DNA of 64,000 nucleotides from an uncultured Bacteroidales bacterium (GCA_903887775.1 CAISRB010000012.1:62001-126000), one strand, 5' to 3'; shown: positions 35,747 through 44,731, numbered from the stretch's first letter. Numbers and translations are program-made. Notes: generated from the letters alone by a model not told the origin.

Positions 35747-35764
35747 AAACTTACTGAACAGTTT
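35747..35764. promoter_or_regulatory. Possible activator-binding inverted repeat
   Basis: AAACT and AGTTT separated by 8 bases, with an inner ACTG-AA-CAGT palindrome. It lies about 60-90 bases upstream of the sigma-54 promoter, where enhancer sites usually are, and about 15 bases upstream of the regulator gene's -7 box. Confidence 0.4.
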
Positions 35765-35779
35765 GATGTTAAATTTCTG

Positions 35780-35787
35780 TACATTTG
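35780..35787 (+). promoter_or_regulatory. -7 box of response-regulator promoter
   Basis: TACATTTG, 31 bases before the ATG at 35819; the -33 region is not recognisable. Confidence 0.45.
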
Positions 35788-35818
35788 CTACCTCTTTTTA
35801 CGATAAATCTCATTGAGT

Positions 35819-37192
35819 ATGGAGGAACGAATTAAAGAAGGCCGCTTACTGATCGTGGATGACAATAAAAGCGTGCTCAACGCCTTGCGTTTATTCCTGA
35901 AATTTGACTTTGTTGAGGTGGTCACCTTATCAAACCCGAATACCCTTCCACATGAAATAGAGAACAGGGATATTGATGTAGTTTTGCTCGATATGAACTT
36001 CAAAGCAGGCGAAAGTTCGGGGAATGAAGGGATGTACTGGCTCAGGGAAATCAAGAAAATAAAGCCCGATGTTGAGGTCGTGATGTTTACCGCTTATGGC
36101 GACATAGAAACAGCCGTAAAAGCCACCCATGAAGGAGCTGCGGATTTTGTTCTGAAGCCCTGGGAGAACGAAAAACTTCTGGCCACGCTTAAAGCAGCAT
36201 TAAAACTTAGGAAATCGAACCTCAAAGTCGGAAGCCTGATAAAACGCGAACATGATCTCAAAACCGAGATGAACAGGGACGAACGGATGATCATCGGTGT
36301 TTCTCCGGCGATGAAGCAGATCCTTGACCTGGTAAAAAAAGTTGCCCGCACCGATGCCAACATTTTGATATCCGGGGAGAACGGTACCGGAAAAGAGCTT
36401 ATTGCGAAAGAGATCCACCGGCAGTCGGAGCGGTACAACGAACTTCTTGTTGCGGTTGACCTGGGGTCAGTCGCCGAAAGTCTTTTCGAAAGTGAAATGT
36501 TCGGGCATGCCAAAGGATCCTTCACTAATGCCTATGAAGAACGTACCGGCAAAATTGCCCTGGCAAATAAAGGCACTTTACTGCTCGATGAGATCGGCAA
36601 CCTGCCTATCCATCTTCAGTCGAAACTTTTAAATGTACTGCAGAACAGGGTAGTGATCCCGGTTGGATCCAATAAGGAATTCCCTGTAGATATAAGGCTG
36701 ATCAGTACCACGAATAAGAATCTCATACAGATGGTACAGGATAAAACATTCAGGCAGGATCTTTTATACCGGATCAATACTATTCAGATCGAGCTTCCGC
36801 GATTACGCAACCGTATTGAGGACATCGAAATACTTGCGAATTTTTTTGTCGGCAAGTATGCAGCAAAATATAAAAAACCCTGTGTAAGGATAAATCCTAA
36901 AGCGATTGACCGGCTCAGAAAATATGAATGGCCGGGGAATGTGAGGGAACTTCAGCATACCATCGAAAAAGCGGTAATTCTGTGTGAAAGCAGGGAAATT
37001 GTTTCCGGCGACCTCAACCTCAACCTGATGCAGCCAACCCAATTGAAAGAATCGATGACACTTGAGGAAATGGAAAAAAGGATGGTCATAAACGAGCTGA
37101 AAAACAACAGCCAAAGTTTAAGCATTGTCGCAAAAAACCTGGGTATTTCACGTACTACTTTGTACAAAAAAATGAAAAAATATGGGCTATAA
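35819..37192 (+). CDS. NtrC-family sigma-54-dependent response regulator
   Basis: 457 residues from the ATG at 35819. Receiver domain: acidic pair D14-D15, phospho-acceptor D58 in VVLLDMN, T91 and K113. AAA+ domain: Walker A GENGTGKE (186-193), Walker B LLLDE (254-258). The sigma-54 contact loop, GAFTGA in NtrC, reads GSFTNA (233-238). A Fis-type helix-turn-helix ends the protein (IVAKNLGISRTTLYKKMKK). The divergent sigma-54 promoter is the obvious target. Overlaps the kinase gene by 11 bases. Confidence 0.9.
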   Translation: MEERIKEGRLLIVDDNKSVLNALRLFLKFDFVEVVTLSNPNTLPHEIENRDIDVVLLDMNFKAGESSGNEGMYWLREIKKIKPDVEVVMFTAYGDIETAVKATHEGAADFVLKPWENEKLLATLKAALKLRKSNLKVGSLIKREHDLKTEMNRDERMIIGVSPAMKQILDLVKKVARTDANILISGENGTGKELIAKEIHRQSERYNELLVAVDLGSVAESLFESEMFGHAKGSFTNAYEERTGKIALANKGTLLLDEIGNLPIHLQSKLLNVLQNRVVIPVGSNKEFPVDIRLISTTNKNLIQMVQDKTFRQDLLYRINTIQIELPRLRNRIEDIEILANFFVGKYAAKYKKPCVRINPKAIDRLRKYEWPGNVRELQHTIEKAVILCESREIVSGDLNLNLMQPTQLKESMTLEEMEKRMVINELKNNSQSLSIVAKNLGISRTTLYKKMKKYGL

Positions 37193-38531
37193 ACATATCA
37201 CGCTTACGACCCTGGTACATATTTCGGTTATCCTGATCACTGTATTCCTTGCCGGTTTTCTTACAGCTTATCATATGGACCCCTTGTACCTGTTGTTCCT
37301 TGTGCCTGTCCCGGTTTCAGCATATTCGATCATTCACATCTTCAACCAGTCGAACCGTCAGATCGCTTTCTTTTTTGAGGCCATACGAAACGAGGACTCC
37401 TCTTTGAAATTTCCCACCCAGATCCGTCAGAAGTCCCTGCGCCATCTGTACAAAAGCCTCACGGAACTGAACGAGCAGATCAACCAGATTAAATTGCAGA
37501 ATGAGTATCTCGAAAAATATTTCAGAACATTTATTCAGCATGCAGCTACCGGGCTGATGGCAATCAACCAGGACAATGAAGTGGAGATCATGAACGACAA
37601 GGCTTTTAATTATGCAGGGATCCCGTCTTTCACTCCGCTTCACCTGATACCGATGAGGAATCCCGAGCTCTTCGGACTGCTTTCGGCAATCAAACCCGGG
37701 GAAGCTTCATCATATAAACAGTTCAACAAGGATTCCCAGATCAACCTGTTAATCCGTTCGAGAGAGATCCATTACTGCGGGAAAGTGTCGAAACTTATCT
37801 CCCTGCAGGATATCCGCAATGAACTCGATGAGAAAGAGCTTGATTCATGGCAGAAACTGATCAGGGTGCTCACCCATGAGATCATGAACAGTATAGCGCC
37901 TATTGTTTCCCTTACCGGAACGCTCAGGAAATTCTTTCTCGAGGAGGGGAACCCGGTGAATCCTGCAGCCGTTGATGAAGAAACCATTGAGAACGTGATC
38001 CAGGGCCTCGATACGATTGAAGAACGGGGCAAAGGACTGGTCAATTTTGTCGACAGTTACCGCAAACTTACGAGGATACCAAAGCCTGAATTTGAATCAT
38101 TCACGGTACAAGAATGGTTTGATCAGATCTGGTTACTTTCGAAGGAAAGAATGGAAAAACTTGGCATTGAGCATGAGTTGAAAATTGAGACAAGGATCAC
38201 CCAATTTACCGGTGATAAAAAATTACTGACGCAGGTTGTTATTAACATCCTGAACAATGCCATCGAGGCCCTTGAAGATATTCAGGAAAACAGGAAGATC
38301 TGGGTGTCGGTCGATTTCTCCCGTCAGAACCGGCCGGTCATCCGTATCAGCAATAACGGACCAGGCATTCCTGAAGATGTACAGGAGAAGATCTTCATCC
38401 CGTTCTTTACCACGAAGGACAATGGTTCCGGGATCGGGTTAAGCCTTTCACGCCAGATCCTCAGGCTGCACAAGGGGTATATCCATATGGAGTCATCCGC
38501 AGAATCCACCAGTTTTATAATCACATTATAA
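37182..38531 (+). CDS. Membrane sensor histidine kinase
   Basis: 449 residues. Two membrane helices (about 9-29 and 34-52) with almost no periplasmic loop, a coiled linker, a PAS-like region (about 115-210), then the kinase core: H232 in LTHEIMNSIAP, N box NILNNAIEAL, G1 ISNNGPGIP, G2 GSGIGLSLS. The tiny external loop suggests sensing within the membrane or of an internal signal. It pairs with the overlapping NtrC-type regulator. Confidence 0.9.
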   Translation: MGYKHITLTTLVHISVILITVFLAGFLTAYHMDPLYLLFLVPVPVSAYSIIHIFNQSNRQIAFFFEAIRNEDSSLKFPTQIRQKSLRHLYKSLTELNEQINQIKLQNEYLEKYFRTFIQHAATGLMAINQDNEVEIMNDKAFNYAGIPSFTPLHLIPMRNPELFGLLSAIKPGEASSYKQFNKDSQINLLIRSREIHYCGKVSKLISLQDIRNELDEKELDSWQKLIRVLTHEIMNSIAPIVSLTGTLRKFFLEEGNPVNPAAVDEETIENVIQGLDTIEERGKGLVNFVDSYRKLTRIPKPEFESFTVQEWFDQIWLLSKERMEKLGIEHELKIETRITQFTGDKKLLTQVVINILNNAIEALEDIQENRKIWVSVDFSRQNRPVIRISNNGPGIPEDVQEKIFIPFFTTKDNGSGIGLSLSRQILRLHKGYIHMESSAESTSFIITL

Positions 38532-38653
38532 AGCAGGGAGTTTTTTTCCTTCGGTTCCGACTATTGAAGATCACTTTGTCTTTTCATTAAACAAACCGGA
38601 ATTGGCCGCAGGCCTCCGGGAATGAGGCGGTTCGGAATTGGGCTCGAAAGAAT

Positions 38654-38733
38654 CAAAGGCATGAACCCCGGGGCAAGCCCCGGCCCCAGGTTCTGCAGCG
38701 AGCTGCGAGGAATTTACCAAGAGAGATTAAAAC
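38654..38733 (+). repeat. GC-rich hairpin repeat, copy A
   Basis: Contains the perfect hairpins CCGGGG-CAAG-CCCCGG (38668-38683) and GCAGC-GA-GCTGC, and ends AATTTACC then GAGAGATTAAA. A second copy lies at 50204-50273. The rest of 38532-38829 holds nothing recognisable. Confidence 0.6.
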
Positions 38734-38829
38734 TTATTTTATCCCGTTCACCGTCAATTCCGGTTGTTATAACGATTTTATTTTATTTGGCTGACTGCGG
38801 ATGTTATCTTGCCCCAAAATCCCATATCC

Positions 38830-40323
38830 ATGAAAAAGACATTGATTTTCATCCTGATGGCCATGGCTTCAGGATTTGCGTTTTCGCAGCAGGTCCCAAT
38901 GGTTTCATCCGGGGTCCTCATACCCTCTCCCGCCGAGGACTCCATAAGAGCAGCTGCGCTCGATTATGCCGACGGATTCTATTCCGGCGACGCCGAAAGA
39001 ATGAAAAAGGCCATACATTTTGATCTTAACAAAGCCTTTCCCCGCTATATTGCTAAAACCGGGCAGGTGTCACTAACCTATTCCACTTACAGCATGCTGG
39101 TCGAAATGAGCGCTGCAAAAACGGGTTACAAAACCGATACAGCACGTCACATCAGTACTCAAATCCTCCAGGTGACTCCTGAAATTGCCGTTGTAAAGGT
39201 CAGGTCGGCCGAATTCAACGATTACCTGGAGTTGGCAAAGACAGGCCGTGAATGGAAGATCATTAATGTCCTGTGGAATTCCCCGAAGAATGCAGCCTGG
39301 CTCAACAATTTCATCCTCGGAAACGAAAAGAAAGGCATTGAATCTGCCGTGAACGGATACATACTGGGGACCCAGAATGGGGACATGGAAAGGCTGAATG
39401 AGTTTGTAGCTGCCGACTTCAACAGGGTAAACCTGGTGCCGGTAGGGAAAGACGGAGCGATTGCTGTTCAAAGGATCCGCCTCGACGGGCTTGAGAAAAA
39501 TGCCTGGGCGGGATCGGGAAAACTGGACGAAACCCAAAAGGACAATTCCACCGAGATCCTTGACGCCATGGACGGTCTTGCCATCGTGAAACTTACAACG
39601 GTGAGGAGCAATGAATACCTTCAACTTTACAAGGACAGCGGAGGCTGGAGGGTGTTCAATAGCCTTCTCGTCCCCAGGAAAGACATCGGCCTGAGCCAGA
39701 TGCTGGCGGCAACCTCAGGCGAGCCTATGCCCGGTTTCAGCCTGCCGGTACACGGCGGAGGGAAATACACTTTGAATGAGCATAAAGGCAAAAATATCCT
39801 TCTGATGTTCCCCAGGGGATGGGTGGGCAATTCGTGGTGCGCCTTCTGCCCCTACCAGTACCTCGACCTCGCGGAACTTGAGAAGAAAGAGCAGATCATG
39901 AAAAAATACAACCTCGAGATCGTATTCGTGATGCCTTACAATGACGAAAGGATCACCGAATGGCTGGCCAAATTCCCCGAAACGATGAAGACCCTTGAAG
40001 GCATAAAAAATCCACCTGCCGGGACTTCCGGAATGCAAAAAGAATTTGCCGACTGGACGAAAGCCCATTTCCCGCATTCGTTTGACCTTTCGGGAGGTGT
40101 ACCGAATACTTTCCCGGTGCTATGCGATGAGCAGCGCACGCTCTCGAAGCAGCTGAAACTGTTCACCGCATTCTGGGACGGGGCAAGCTCGGAACAGAAC
40201 GTGGCAGCCATCTACCTTATCGACAAGAACGGGATCCTTCGATGGAAATATATCAGCCAGATGACCGAAGACCGTCCTTCAACCGAACACCTGATGCAGG
40301 TTATCAGGGAGACGTTGAAATAA
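38830..40323 (+). CDS. Secreted NTF2-NTF2-thioredoxin fusion protein
   Basis: 497 residues from the ATG at 38830, with signal peptide (1-20). Two successive NTF2-like (lumazine-binding, PF12893-type) domains (about 30-155 and 160-285) precede a redoxin/AhpC-type domain (about 300-497) with the active-site-like phrase SWCAFCPYQY. Single NTF2-like proteins of this type are common in Bacteroidota; joining two of them to a redoxin is unusual. It probably acts in the periplasm as a thiol reductase or peroxidase with a small-ligand binding part. Confidence 0.75.
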   Translation: MKKTLIFILMAMASGFAFSQQVPMVSSGVLIPSPAEDSIRAAALDYADGFYSGDAERMKKAIHFDLNKAFPRYIAKTGQVSLTYSTYSMLVEMSAAKTGYKTDTARHISTQILQVTPEIAVVKVRSAEFNDYLELAKTGREWKIINVLWNSPKNAAWLNNFILGNEKKGIESAVNGYILGTQNGDMERLNEFVAADFNRVNLVPVGKDGAIAVQRIRLDGLEKNAWAGSGKLDETQKDNSTEILDAMDGLAIVKLTTVRSNEYLQLYKDSGGWRVFNSLLVPRKDIGLSQMLAATSGEPMPGFSLPVHGGGKYTLNEHKGKNILLMFPRGWVGNSWCAFCPYQYLDLAELEKKEQIMKKYNLEIVFVMPYNDERITEWLAKFPETMKTLEGIKNPPAGTSGMQKEFADWTKAHFPHSFDLSGGVPNTFPVLCDEQRTLSKQLKLFTAFWDGASSEQNVAAIYLIDKNGILRWKYISQMTEDRPSTEHLMQVIRETLK

Positions 40324-40443
40324 GACTAAGTGCTCAACCGAATGCCTGGTGCAGGTTATCAGGGAGACGCTGAAATAAGACTAAGTGCTCAACCGAATGC
40401 CTGATGCAGGTTATCAGGGAGACGCTGAATAAGATTAAAGGCT
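40279..40443 (+). repeat. 55-bp tandem triplication of a gene 3' end
   Basis: Units begin at 40279, 40334 and 40389. The first contains the last 15 codons and the stop of the fusion gene; the other two lie after the stop and carry a few substitutions, and the last a one-base deletion. The period is not a multiple of three, so the extra copies are not in one coding frame. Confidence 0.85.
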
Positions 40444-40528
40444 TCGGTATTAATACGGCCCTGTTCAAAGGTGATTACTTTCCGGGGGAATTTATATCTT
40501 TATCCTCCCGAACCCAATCTTCATTTAT

Positions 40529-42031
40529 ATGCAAAAGCTTTTCTTTCTTTTGGCCCTGGCGGGGACCATCGTTTCATGCAGGCAGCCGGTCAAGGAGCAG
40601 GCAGCTGCTGCAGCCGCCGACTCAACAAATTCTGAAATAAAAATCATTGATAACGGGAATGTCGGCTTTGAGAAGTACTTTGCCGATAAGACCATGAGGC
40701 TCGATTTCAACCACAGCGGAACATCGAAGGAAGAACATTTTGCTGTGGACCGCATTGTTTCAGACGGTATTTGGCCGGGAAACCGGTTTGTGCTGATCGA
40801 TAAACTCGAACTTGGTCCGTATTTTTTTGAGGTGATCGACAAGGATAGCAAAACCCTGTTATTTTCACGTGGATTTGCGAGCATTTTTGGCGAATGGCAG
40901 AGCACTCCGGAGGCTGATAAAACCTGGGGTTCCTATAATGAATCGATGCGGTTTCCATGGCCCAAAAAACCGGTGACGGTGATCCTGGGGAAACGCGATC
41001 CGCAGACCAATAAATTTAAAACCATATGGTCTATCGATGTGGATCCCGCTTCAAGGGAGGTGAACCCGGCCGACCTCGTTCATTCCAATACGATGGACAT
41101 CATACAGGAGAATGGACCTGCTTCTGTAAAAGTCGATCTCGTGATCCTGGGCGACGGGTACACAAAAGCCGAGATGCCAAAATTCAGGAATGATGTGAAG
41201 CGGCTTTCGGCTGTGCTGATGGCCCAGGAGCCTTTCAGGTCGAGGACGAAAGACATCAACATACGCGCCATTGAAACACCCTCGGAAGTTTCCGGGGTCT
41301 GCAAACCTCATCCCGGGGTTTATAAACGCAGCGCCCTTAGCGTTCAGTACGGGATCTTTGATTCGGAGCGTTACGCACTGACTTTTGACAATAAAACCGT
41401 GAGAAATGCCGCTTCCCAGGCACCCTATGATTTCATGATCATCCTCGTGAATGAGCGGACCTATGGCGGAGGCGGTATATATAACCTGTACGCTACAGTT
41501 TCGGCCGATAACAAATTTGCCGATTATATGATAGTGCATGAGTTCGGCCATCATATGGGTGGGCTGGCTGATGAATACTACACATCCTCGGTCTCTTATG
41601 AAGCCCAGGACATCAAACTCGAGCCCTGGGAACCCAATGTTACAGCCCTGCTTGATAAAAACAATCTTAAATGGAAAGACCTCCTGACAGCCGGTACCCC
41701 TATTCCCACTCCCTGGAACAAGGATGTTTTTGATAAATACGGTTATGCCGTGCAGAAACAACGCGACAGCCTGCGTGCAGCCAAAGTCCCCGAAGAGGTT
41801 ATGGAAGCCTTGTTCCTGAAACAGTACAAACAGGAAGATGAATATTTTTCAAAAGAAAAGTACAGGGATGCCGTAGGCGCTTTTGAAGGCGCCGATTATA
41901 CCCAGAAAGGGCTGTACCGTTCCCAGCTTGATTGCATCATGTTCACCCGGCATATCCATTATTGCAAGGTTTGCCAGCGCAGCCTGATCCGGGTCATTGA
42001 ACAATATACGGCGGTTGGGCCGGGGAAGTAA
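40529..42031 (+). CDS. M64 family metallopeptidase lipoprotein
   Basis: 500 residues. A lipobox (GTIVSC, C17) marks a lipoprotein. An N-terminal M64_N-type beta domain (about 35-170) precedes the catalytic domain, with VILGDGYTKAEM at its start and zinc motif HEFGHHMGGLADE (H337, E338, H341). M64 contains IgA-cleaving proteases of gut Clostridium; in Bacteroidota the substrates are mostly unknown. Likely cell-surface or periplasmic. Confidence 0.85.
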   Translation: MQKLFFLLALAGTIVSCRQPVKEQAAAAAADSTNSEIKIIDNGNVGFEKYFADKTMRLDFNHSGTSKEEHFAVDRIVSDGIWPGNRFVLIDKLELGPYFFEVIDKDSKTLLFSRGFASIFGEWQSTPEADKTWGSYNESMRFPWPKKPVTVILGKRDPQTNKFKTIWSIDVDPASREVNPADLVHSNTMDIIQENGPASVKVDLVILGDGYTKAEMPKFRNDVKRLSAVLMAQEPFRSRTKDINIRAIETPSEVSGVCKPHPGVYKRSALSVQYGIFDSERYALTFDNKTVRNAASQAPYDFMIILVNERTYGGGGIYNLYATVSADNKFADYMIVHEFGHHMGGLADEYYTSSVSYEAQDIKLEPWEPNVTALLDKNNLKWKDLLTAGTPIPTPWNKDVFDKYGYAVQKQRDSLRAAKVPEEVMEALFLKQYKQEDEYFSKEKYRDAVGAFEGADYTQKGLYRSQLDCIMFTRHIHYCKVCQRSLIRVIEQYTAVGPGK

Positions 42032-42231
42032 GCGAAAGGCGAAAAGCGAAAGGTGAAAGGCGAAAAGCGAAAGGTGAAAAGCGAAAAGCGAAAAGCGAAA
42101 GGCGAGAAGCGAAAGGTGAAAAGCGAAAGGTGAAAGGCGAAAGGCGAGAAGCGAAAAGCGAAAGGCGAGAAGCGAAAAGCGAAAGGCGAAAGGTGAAAAG
42201 CGAAATTTCGCTTCTCGCTTTTCGCTTTTTT
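42032..42231. repeat. GCGAAA-type minisatellite
   Basis: About 20 words of 8-9 bases (GCGAAAAGC, GCGAAAGGC, GCGAGAAGC, GGTGAAAG) running from the M64 stop codon to a palindromic end. Confidence 0.9.
42189..42231. terminator. Terminator-like hairpin at end of minisatellite
   Basis: The last GCGAAA words are followed by their inverted complement (TTTCGCTTCTCGCTTTTCGC) and a T run. It lies between the M64 gene and the convergent lipoprotein gene and could stop transcription from either. Confidence 0.55.
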
Positions 42232-42240
42232 GGGGAAATT

Positions 42241-42678
42241 TTATTTGCTTTTGATTGCAGTGTAAGTCCCGCTTGTTGCGACAGGAGGATTACCTGAATA
42301 ACCAACAAAATTGCCGACTAATTTGAGGGTGTCGAGATGGTACACCCCTGCGATTGTGGACTGATGCGGGGCGTTGCCATCGAGGAAAATATAAAATGTA
42401 GTTCCCGACATCTGGTACAGTCCGCTGCTGCTGTATTTTGTAATTGAGGATGTATCCCCGGGCCCTGCTGAATACTTCAGGTTTACATAGGTAACATATA
42501 GATCCCCGTCATTATTTGCAATGTCGACCTCAATGGGAATGTTTTGACTGGTTTGTCCTTTCCACGCCCCGACCAGCTGGGGGTAAGAGGGATCTTTGGC
42601 CTTTTTCTTGCAGGAAATGATTGCAGTTCCGGCCAGGGCCAATGTCGTGATCAGAAGAATAAAGAGTGCTTTTTTCAT
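42241..42678 (-). CDS. Small lipoprotein of unknown function
   Basis: 145 residues. A lipobox TAIISC (C23) follows a hydrophobic signal. The mature part begins LVGAWKGQ and is beta-rich with a length (about 120 residues) like a lipocalin-type or other small barrel, but no family is recognised. Converges with the M64 gene. Confidence 0.7.
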   Translation of the reverse strand: MKKALFILLITTLALAGTAIISCKKKAKDPSYPQLVGAWKGQTSQNIPIEVDIANNDGDLYVTYVNLKYSAGPGDTSSITKYSSSGLYQMSGTTFYIFLDGNAPHQSTIAGVYHLDTLKLVGNFVGYSGNPPVATSGTYTAIKSK

Positions 42679-42977
42679 AGGTCAGCAATTTGTTTTATAA
42701 TGGTCAGATGGAATATCCATTTTGTCATTCATGGTTTGCTTGAACGCAGTCAGGACGGGTATTTCATAAATTCAGAATTAATTTCAGGTTTTGAACAGGC
42801 TTACAAAGTAATAAAATTCTTTTAATCCCTTCCCCGTTTATTTAAAGACCTGCAATATTACACACATCAATTATGCCATTTCAGCGATAAATTTCCGGGC
42901 TGTTCCGGCATTGCATCCGGGTCAGCGACAATCCTCTCAGTTATGCAATTCTTTATTACAATCACACCGATATGATT

Positions 42978-43007
42978 TTGAAAAAGTCCCGGTTCAAGAT
43001 ACCTTTG
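42978..43007 (+). promoter_or_regulatory. Bacteroidota sigma-70 promoter with long leader
   Basis: TTG (42978-42980), 19 bases, TACCTTTG (43000-43007). The start codon is at 43118, so the leader is about 100 bases, much longer than those of the other genes here. Confidence 0.7.
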
Positions 43008-43102
43008 TTTCATGACCTAACGAAGTGTTAATCAATTGTTAAACTTTGATACAAATTGTAACAATACAGTAAAACCAGCGACTTATAATACGTAAATCAA
43101 CT

Positions 43103-43109
43103 AAGGAGG
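43103..43109 (+). promoter_or_regulatory. Unusually strong Shine-Dalgarno site
   Basis: AAGGAGG, 8 bases before the ATG at 43118. Genes of Bacteroidota seldom carry a full Shine-Dalgarno sequence, and few others in the window show one. Confidence 0.7.
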
Positions 43110-43117
43110 ACCTAATC

Positions 43118-43468
43118 ATGAAACCGCAAACATTTTCAAAATTCGTTTTTATTCTGATCGCTCTTCTCATCCTGGCCGGGCAGTCCTATGCCGGGAAAAC
43201 CCTTAAAGATACTGCTGCTACCATCAGGGAAGCTATCAAGGAACAGGTCAAACATCCCGGATACATCAAGGTACAGGACAATCTTTGCTGCGCTGATATC
43301 CTTTTCACTGTAACTGACGATGGCAAGCTGCTTGTCAAACGCATCATTTCGGATAATGCAGCCCTTTCGGCCTATATTACGGAAAAATTTTCCGAGATTA
43401 AGTTTACAAAACTCGGAAGCCCCCTGAACCAGTATTACAGGATCAAATTATCTTTCCGCCTTATATAA
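43118..43468 (+). CDS. Small secreted protein of unknown function
   Basis: 116 residues with signal peptide (1-25, QSYAG). The mature part has a CC pair (NLCCADILF) and a strand-rich end, DDGKLLVKRI, that recalls TonB C-terminal-like folds, but the match is weak. It has its own promoter, a strong ribosome-binding site and a clean terminator, so it is a well-defined single-gene unit, probably well expressed. Confidence 0.75.
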   Translation: MKPQTFSKFVFILIALLILAGQSYAGKTLKDTAATIREAIKEQVKHPGYIKVQDNLCCADILFTVTDDGKLLVKRIISDNAALSAYITEKFSEIKFTKLGSPLNQYYRIKLSFRLI

Positions 43469-43489
43469 GGTCTGTTTTTTGTGATTTTC

Positions 43490-43520
43490 AGCCGTCTTCC
43501 TCAGGGATGACGGCTTTTTT
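43490..43520 (+). terminator. Intrinsic terminator
   Basis: AGCCGTC and GACGGCT, a perfect 7-bp stem followed by six T, 22 bases after the stop codon at 43468. Confidence 0.85.
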
Positions 43521-43540
43521 ATTTCTATCCCGGAGTTTTA

Positions 43541-43548
43541 TATATTTG
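43541..43548 (+). promoter_or_regulatory. -7 box of sugar-transporter promoter
   Basis: TATATTTG, 32 bases before the ATG at 43580; the -33 region is unclear. Confidence 0.5.
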
Positions 43549-43579
43549 CGGGCAGTTGATCATCCTCACAAATAACCCC

Positions 43580-44731
43580 ATGGAAACCAAAAAACTGAAT
43601 ATCCCGAAACTGCTGCCCGTGCTTATGGCTTTTGTAGTCATGAGCTTTGTCGACCTGGTAGGTATTGGCGTTGACCGGGTGAGCAAAGACATGAGCCTCA
43701 GCGCAACACTGGGTCAGCTTATCCCTTCTGCGGCCTTTCTCTGGTTCCTGCTGCTGTCGGTTCCAGTAGGTATTATGCAGGCAAGGATTGGAAAACGCAT
43801 GATGCTGAACATCGGGATACTTGTGACAGCCGTGGGATTGCTGGTGCCTTACTTTATCTATTCTTTTTCTATGGTGCTTTTCGGTTTTGCTCTTTTAGGA
43901 ATAGGCAACACGATAGTCCAGGTTTCGGCAAATCCATTGATTGTTGATGTGGTTCCTTCAAACAGGGCTTCAAGTTTCCTTAGTTTCTCTCAGTTCATTA
44001 AAGCCATTGGCTCGATGATAGGCGCACCCCTGGCAGGGTACTTTGCCCTGAAATTCGGTGACTGGAAACTGCTTTTCCTTGTTTTTGGTATAGTTTCCAT
44101 ACTTACTGCGATCTGGTTAGGGATGACGAAAGTGGATGAACGCAAACTGGAATCTGTGAATGTCACCTTTGGTTCTGCATTCAGCCTGCTTGGCAATGGT
44201 TTTATCTTTCTTATGGTGCTTGCTATCTTCGTAGTAGTAGGTGTTGACGTGGGTTTCAATTCGAACTCCGGGCAATTCCTCATCAAGCATTTCGGCATTG
44301 GGCAAACTGCAGCCGAATCGGGCCGTAGTGTGTATTTCTTCGGGCGTATGCTTGGAACCTTCGCAGGCGCATTAATGCTTACAAAGCTGTCTTCACGGAA
44401 ATTTCTGATGGGGACATCGTTCTTCGGCATCCTGGCCCTTATCGCCATACTCGCCATTCCGTCGGCTGCTGCAGCCTGGGTGCTGGTATTCCTGATCGGG
44501 ATGTTCGTCGCCAATATCTGGCCCCTGGTATTCTCTATAGCAGTTGAAAAATATCCAGACCGTACCAACGAAATTTCCGGTCTTATGATGAGTGCCATTT
44601 GCGGCGGAGCTGTCATCCCTCTCATCATGGGCTGGGTCAGTGACATCAGCTCGGTTGCCGCCGGCATTTATGTGCTGATCGCGTGTATGGTGTACCTGTT
44701 CGGGGTGGGGGTGTATTCTCTCAAAAAGTAG
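43580..44731 (+). CDS. MFS sugar transporter, FucP/GluP-like
   Basis: 383 residues from the ATG at 43580; a TTG start at 43556 is rejected because it is only 8 bases past the -7 box. About twelve membrane helices. The first half keeps VQVSANPLIVDVVP, close to the FucP/GluP signature (QxxxNP). Members carry L-fucose, glucose or galactose with protons across the inner membrane. Substrate not determinable; the neighbouring aldo/keto reductase may act on related sugars. Confidence 0.8.
   Translation: METKKLNIPKLLPVLMAFVVMSFVDLVGIGVDRVSKDMSLSATLGQLIPSAAFLWFLLLSVPVGIMQARIGKRMMLNIGILVTAVGLLVPYFIYSFSMVLFGFALLGIGNTIVQVSANPLIVDVVPSNRASSFLSFSQFIKAIGSMIGAPLAGYFALKFGDWKLLFLVFGIVSILTAIWLGMTKVDERKLESVNVTFGSAFSLLGNGFIFLMVLAIFVVVGVDVGFNSNSGQFLIKHFGIGQTAAESGRSVYFFGRMLGTFAGALMLTKLSSRKFLMGTSFFGILALIAILAIPSAAAAWVLVFLIGMFVANIWPLVFSIAVEKYPDRTNEISGLMMSAICGGAVIPLIMGWVSDISSVAAGIYVLIACMVYLFGVGVYSLKK

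Larger units (their letters stand above)
42679..43117. other. Intergenic region
   Basis: No gene or repeat recognised in the first 300 bases. The last 140 bases hold a full promoter (42978-43007) and a leader of about 100 bases ending in a strong ribosome-binding site. Confidence 0.6.

Noticed and set aside
41994-42308. Coding frame of FRLSLFASRLSP-type repeats
   Set aside because: It is the GCGAAA minisatellite read on the minus strand, overlapping the M64 3' end and the lipoprotein 3' end.
43014-43117. Known riboswitch in the long leader
   Set aside because: No motif of a named class was recognised; only the length and the ribosome-binding site stand out.
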